Of a stretch of DNA of 8,742 nt, positions 6,649 through 8,742 are shown piece by piece. The DNA comes from Desulfurococcales archaeon (GTDB lineage Archaea; Thermoproteota; Thermoprotei_A; Sulfolobales; Desulfurococcaceae). Every line of letters begins with the position of its first letter. The first letter of the stretch is position 1. The DNA is taken from positions 1-8,742 of the forward strand of contig JALWQP010000016.1 in NCBI GenBank assembly GCA_027083045.1, given 5' to 3'. The position numbers and the translations under genes were made by a program. The notes beneath the pieces were generated by a model. That model saw only the letters and a program-made list of their open reading frames with translations, had not been told where the DNA came from and did not search any database.

Positions 6649-6670
6649 TATGATTATAGTATGATTATAG
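6649..6670 (+). repeat. Perfect tandem repeat of 11 bp, two copies
   Basis: TATGATTATAG occurs twice head to tail (6649-6659 and 6660-6670), about 55-75 nt before the kinase gene. Each copy has a TATA-like GATTATAG. It may be a duplicated promoter element or simply a slippage duplication. Confidence 0.7.
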
Positions 6671-6723
6671 AAAGACAGAAATAGGAATCCTTAACCAATT
6701 CCATAGATGGCCCAAATAAACAC

Positions 6724-8136
6724 GTGGTGTATATAGTGGAGAAGATCATAGACGATACACAGAAAATCATAGAATGGCTTGCAAATAAACACTGGTGGCC
6801 ATTCAGGAACACCGAACACGAGAAACTCGCTGTAAGAGTACTATTCTCCACGGATAAGATCGCTGCATTATTAATAGAAGATAGCGTCAGAAAGGTAGTG
6901 GTCCCCTTAGCAGTATCACACGAAAAACCGATTACAGCCGATTATCTAAAAATTAATGACAAGTATGTCTTTGAAGCAGAATATCTTAGAAACTACTGGG
7001 AAGAACTAGGCAGGGTCTGCGATATTAAACAATATGGAAAAATACATGGAAAAACAAGCAGCGTTCATCTTCTAACCAGAGAATCAACTCATCTCATTGT
7101 AAAACACGAACTAAGTACCGGAGACAGTATAGTGGCTAAGGGATACAGGCATATATTACCACTAAATATCGAAGAAAAATACTATGAGACTATCCTAGAA
7201 GCAGGATACAAGTATGTTCCAAAACCTCTTGTCTCTATAAATTATCAAGGAATACCCATAGGCATAGTCATCGAGTATATTGATAACACCGGTGACGCAA
7301 CAACACCGTTTAGAAAAGCATTCGAGGAGAAGACAGGAAAATCATCTCTCAAACTAGGATTGGCCGCCAAGCTAGGCTCGCAAATAGCGGGACTCCACCT
7401 TGCACTAAATAGTGGTGGCAATGATTTTAGTGGGAAAGACAGGATTAGCCAAGAAGATATTAGAAGATGGGCTAATAGAATACAACGGAGATACAAGAAT
7501 GCGGTCAGATTGCTCGAGAAACTAGTAGATAATGCTGACGGGAAAAGAAAAACTGCAAGATACGAGAAATGGTTAAACCATCTGGATCTTCTTAGAGAAA
7601 ATGTCGAAAAAGCTATTTCCTACCTCGAAGCATACATCGACTCTTACAAGATAAGGACTCATCAAGACCTACACCTTCTACAGATCCTTTATGGCTATGA
7701 CGGAAACTTCTACTTCATAGATTTCGAGGGTGAACCTGGAAGAACACGTGATGAACTATTGGAAAAAGAACCCCCACTAAGAGATGTTGCAGTCATGATA
7801 AGGAGTTTCCAATATCTTTCATACGAGCTATATATGTCTAAGCACAAACTTACACACGTGGCAACGTCGGGTAGACTTCTGAGGAACGATCCTCTATGGA
7901 ATTGGAGAATGAGGCATTCCCTCAGCATGCTCTTAAGCTACCTATCTGCTTCTATTAATGCTGATCTACATGGTATTCCTCGGGAAACCTTATTGACACA
8001 TTACAATAGTCTCCTCTATCCCTGGCTCGTAGATAGGGGATTATATGAGATCATATATGAGGCTACTTATAATCCCGAAAACATCCCAATACCACTGATC
8101 GGGTTGGTCAACCCAAGTATACCTATAAATACATAA
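6724..8136 (+). CDS. Maltokinase-family sugar kinase (Mak/Pep2-like, aminoglycoside-phosphotransferase fold)
   Basis: It probably phosphorylates maltose or a related sugar at C1 with ATP. The 470 residues match the size of stand-alone maltokinases. The N-terminal 100 residues (IIEWLANKHWWPF at the front) resemble the maltokinase cap domain. The kinase C-lobe has the catalytic loop RTHQDLHLLQIL with Asp315 and the metal-binding IDFEGEPGR with Asp333, followed by PPLRDVAVMIRSFQY, a hallmark of this family. The usual HGDLHLGQ is changed to HQDLHLLQ, so both glycines are lost. No trehalose synthase, glycogen or maltodextrin gene is nearby, so the physiological substrate is uncertain. The frame is open from 6685 and has no ATG. 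GTG 6724 gives the longest product; GTG 6736 has GGTG six bases before it and may be the true start, shortening the protein by four residues. Confidence 0.85.
   Translation: MVYIVEKIIDDTQKIIEWLANKHWWPFRNTEHEKLAVRVLFSTDKIAALLIEDSVRKVVVPLAVSHEKPITADYLKINDKYVFEAEYLRNYWEELGRVCDIKQYGKIHGKTSSVHLLTRESTHLIVKHELSTGDSIVAKGYRHILPLNIEEKYYETILEAGYKYVPKPLVSINYQGIPIGIVIEYIDNTGDATTPFRKAFEEKTGKSSLKLGLAAKLGSQIAGLHLALNSGGNDFSGKDRISQEDIRRWANRIQRRYKNAVRLLEKLVDNADGKRKTARYEKWLNHLDLLRENVEKAISYLEAYIDSYKIRTHQDLHLLQILYGYDGNFYFIDFEGEPGRTRDELLEKEPPLRDVAVMIRSFQYLSYELYMSKHKLTHVATSGRLLRNDPLWNWRMRHSLSMLLSYLSASINADLHGIPRETLLTHYNSLLYPWLVDRGLYEIIYEATYNPENIPIPLIGLVNPSIPINT
6726..6729 (+). promoter_or_regulatory. GGTG Shine-Dalgarno candidate that decides the kinase start
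   Basis: GGTG is followed by a 6-nt spacer (TATATA) and GTG at 6736. No comparable site precedes GTG 6724 or 6727, so the short form of the kinase is favoured unless the message is leaderless at 6724. Confidence 0.45.
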
Positions 8137-8137
8137 G

Positions 8138-8166
8138 TTTCTCTAGCCGCTATGTTTTCTCGTACT
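8138..8166 (+). terminator. Possible pyrimidine-rich terminator after the kinase gene
   Basis: GTTTCTCTAG and GTTTTCTCG follow the kinase stop directly and lie before the next TATA box. Archaeal termination commonly uses such T-rich stretches without a hairpin. No stem-loop is seen, so support is weak. Confidence 0.3.
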
Positions 8167-8176
8167 AAGAATTTGA

Positions 8177-8187
8177 CTATATAAAAT
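8177..8187 (+). promoter_or_regulatory. Strong TATA box for the secreted-protein gene
   Basis: CTATATAAAAT is close to the ideal archaeal TATA box. Transcription should start near 8206-8212, giving a leader of about 45 nt that includes GGTGA at 8241-8245, ten bases before the ATG at 8256. The gene is therefore likely transcribed separately from the kinase. Confidence 0.65.
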
Positions 8188-8255
8188 GTCAATCATAATT
8201 ACAGAATAGAACGAAAAATACGCTAGTATAGGTAATATGTGGTGAATAAGCGAGA

Positions 8256-8742
8256 ATGATGCCAAAGTATGTCGTAGCTGCACTGCTATTGCCTACCATT
8301 TTGCTGGCTCTGGTATCTATATCTTTACTGTCTTTTGCTGAGAGCATGGAGGAGTATTTTGACGTAAAAATACTGGTCAACGCAAAATATGTAGGGGGCA
8401 ACATTATCAATATAGATGTCAGGTTCGAGTTTATCAATAAATTCATGGAGCCTGTCCACATTATTGTTCTTAAGGAGCCTCAAATATCGCTCATATATAG
8501 TAATGCAACAAAGATAGTATCAGTACCATATAAGAGTAGGATCCTAGATGTTGGTGCGAGAACAAGTACGACTTACGCTATGGCTAGACTCTATCTACTA
8601 GTGAGCGATGTGCCCGACAGACTCGTCATCAATGGCGGATTAGTAGAGGTTGTTTCTAAGAACAGAAATCTTGTAAATCTAACTAAGATAATATCATATA
8701 ACATACATACTGCTTCATCAAGAATACTGTTTAGCAACACAT
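8256..8742 (+). CDS. Secreted or membrane-anchored protein of unknown function, 5' part
   Basis: An open frame runs from ATG ATG at 8256/8259 past the right edge, with 162 codons visible and no stop. GGTGA at 8241-8245 supports this start. Residues 5-28 form a hydrophobic signal peptide or N-terminal anchor (VVAALLLPTILLALVSISLL), followed by a serine- and glutamate-containing junction (SFAESMEE). From about 34 the chain alternates short hydrophobic strands and turns, such as FDVKILVNAKY, INIDVRFEFIN and VHIIVLKEP. This suggests an extracellular beta-sandwich of the kind found in archaeal surface proteins. N-x-S/T sites are present (SNATK, VNLTK). No enzymatic motif is visible and I do not recognise the family. 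Later domains, including a possible C-terminal membrane anchor, lie outside the window. Confidence 0.75.
   Translation, partial: MMPKYVVAALLLPTILLALVSISLLSFAESMEEYFDVKILVNAKYVGGNIINIDVRFEFINKFMEPVHIIVLKEPQISLIYSNATKIVSVPYKSRILDVGARTSTTYAMARLYLLVSDVPDRLVINGGLVEVVSKNRNLVNLTKIISYNIHTASSRILFSNT

Noticed and set aside
6654..6851. Minus-strand open frame across the kinase promoter
   Set aside because: It lies over the tandem repeat and the kinase N-terminus, is serine/cysteine-rich and has no recognisable motif. It is best explained as a shadow.
8189..8461. Minus-strand open frame of 90 codons opposite the last gene
   Set aside because: The plus-strand frame has a TATA box, a ribosome site and a signal peptide. 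The opposite frame reads as a low-complexity shadow with no start signals.

Overview
The window looks like a chromosomal segment of a hyperthermophilic crenarchaeon, most like the Desulfurococcales. The clues are archaeal-type CoA genes (a phosphopantothenate synthetase replacing bacterial PanC/CoaA), an HTH-ThiN regulator, heavy use of AGA/AGG and ATA codons, frequent GTG and TTG starts with GGTG/GGAGG Shine-Dalgarno motifs, TATA-box promoters and a box C/D guide RNA candidate. No mobile element, CRISPR array, tRNA or rRNA gene was seen. The genus is not determined.

Left part (1-3634): pantothenate/CoA synthesis in two convergent groups. On the plus strand the 3' end of a probable pantoate kinase runs 62 nt into 4-phosphopantoate--beta-alanine ligase (PPS). 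On the minus strand a ThiR-like HTH-ThiN regulator, ketopantoate reductase (panE) and ketopantoate hydroxymethyltransferase (panB) are in line, with gaps of 8 and 42 nt. If the first fragment is pantoate kinase, the window holds every step from 2-oxoisovalerate to 4'-phosphopantothenate. The regulator leading the panE-panB genes belongs to a family known for thiamine control, which makes this arrangement notable.

Middle part (3737-6570): a minus-strand conserved-looking protein of unknown function with a probable winged-helix N-terminus. Divergent from it is an ABC-2 exporter pair, ATPase then permease, overlapping by GTGA.

Right part (6571-8742): just after the permease is a candidate box C/D sRNA whose D-box guide is complementary over 10 nt to a conserved archaeal 16S rRNA segment. 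An 11-bp tandem repeat follows, then a stand-alone maltokinase-family kinase. The window ends inside a gene for a secreted or membrane-anchored protein that follows a strong TATA box.

The most novel points are the C/D RNA candidate and the thiamine-type regulator in a CoA-precursor operon. No clearly new multi-gene system was found.
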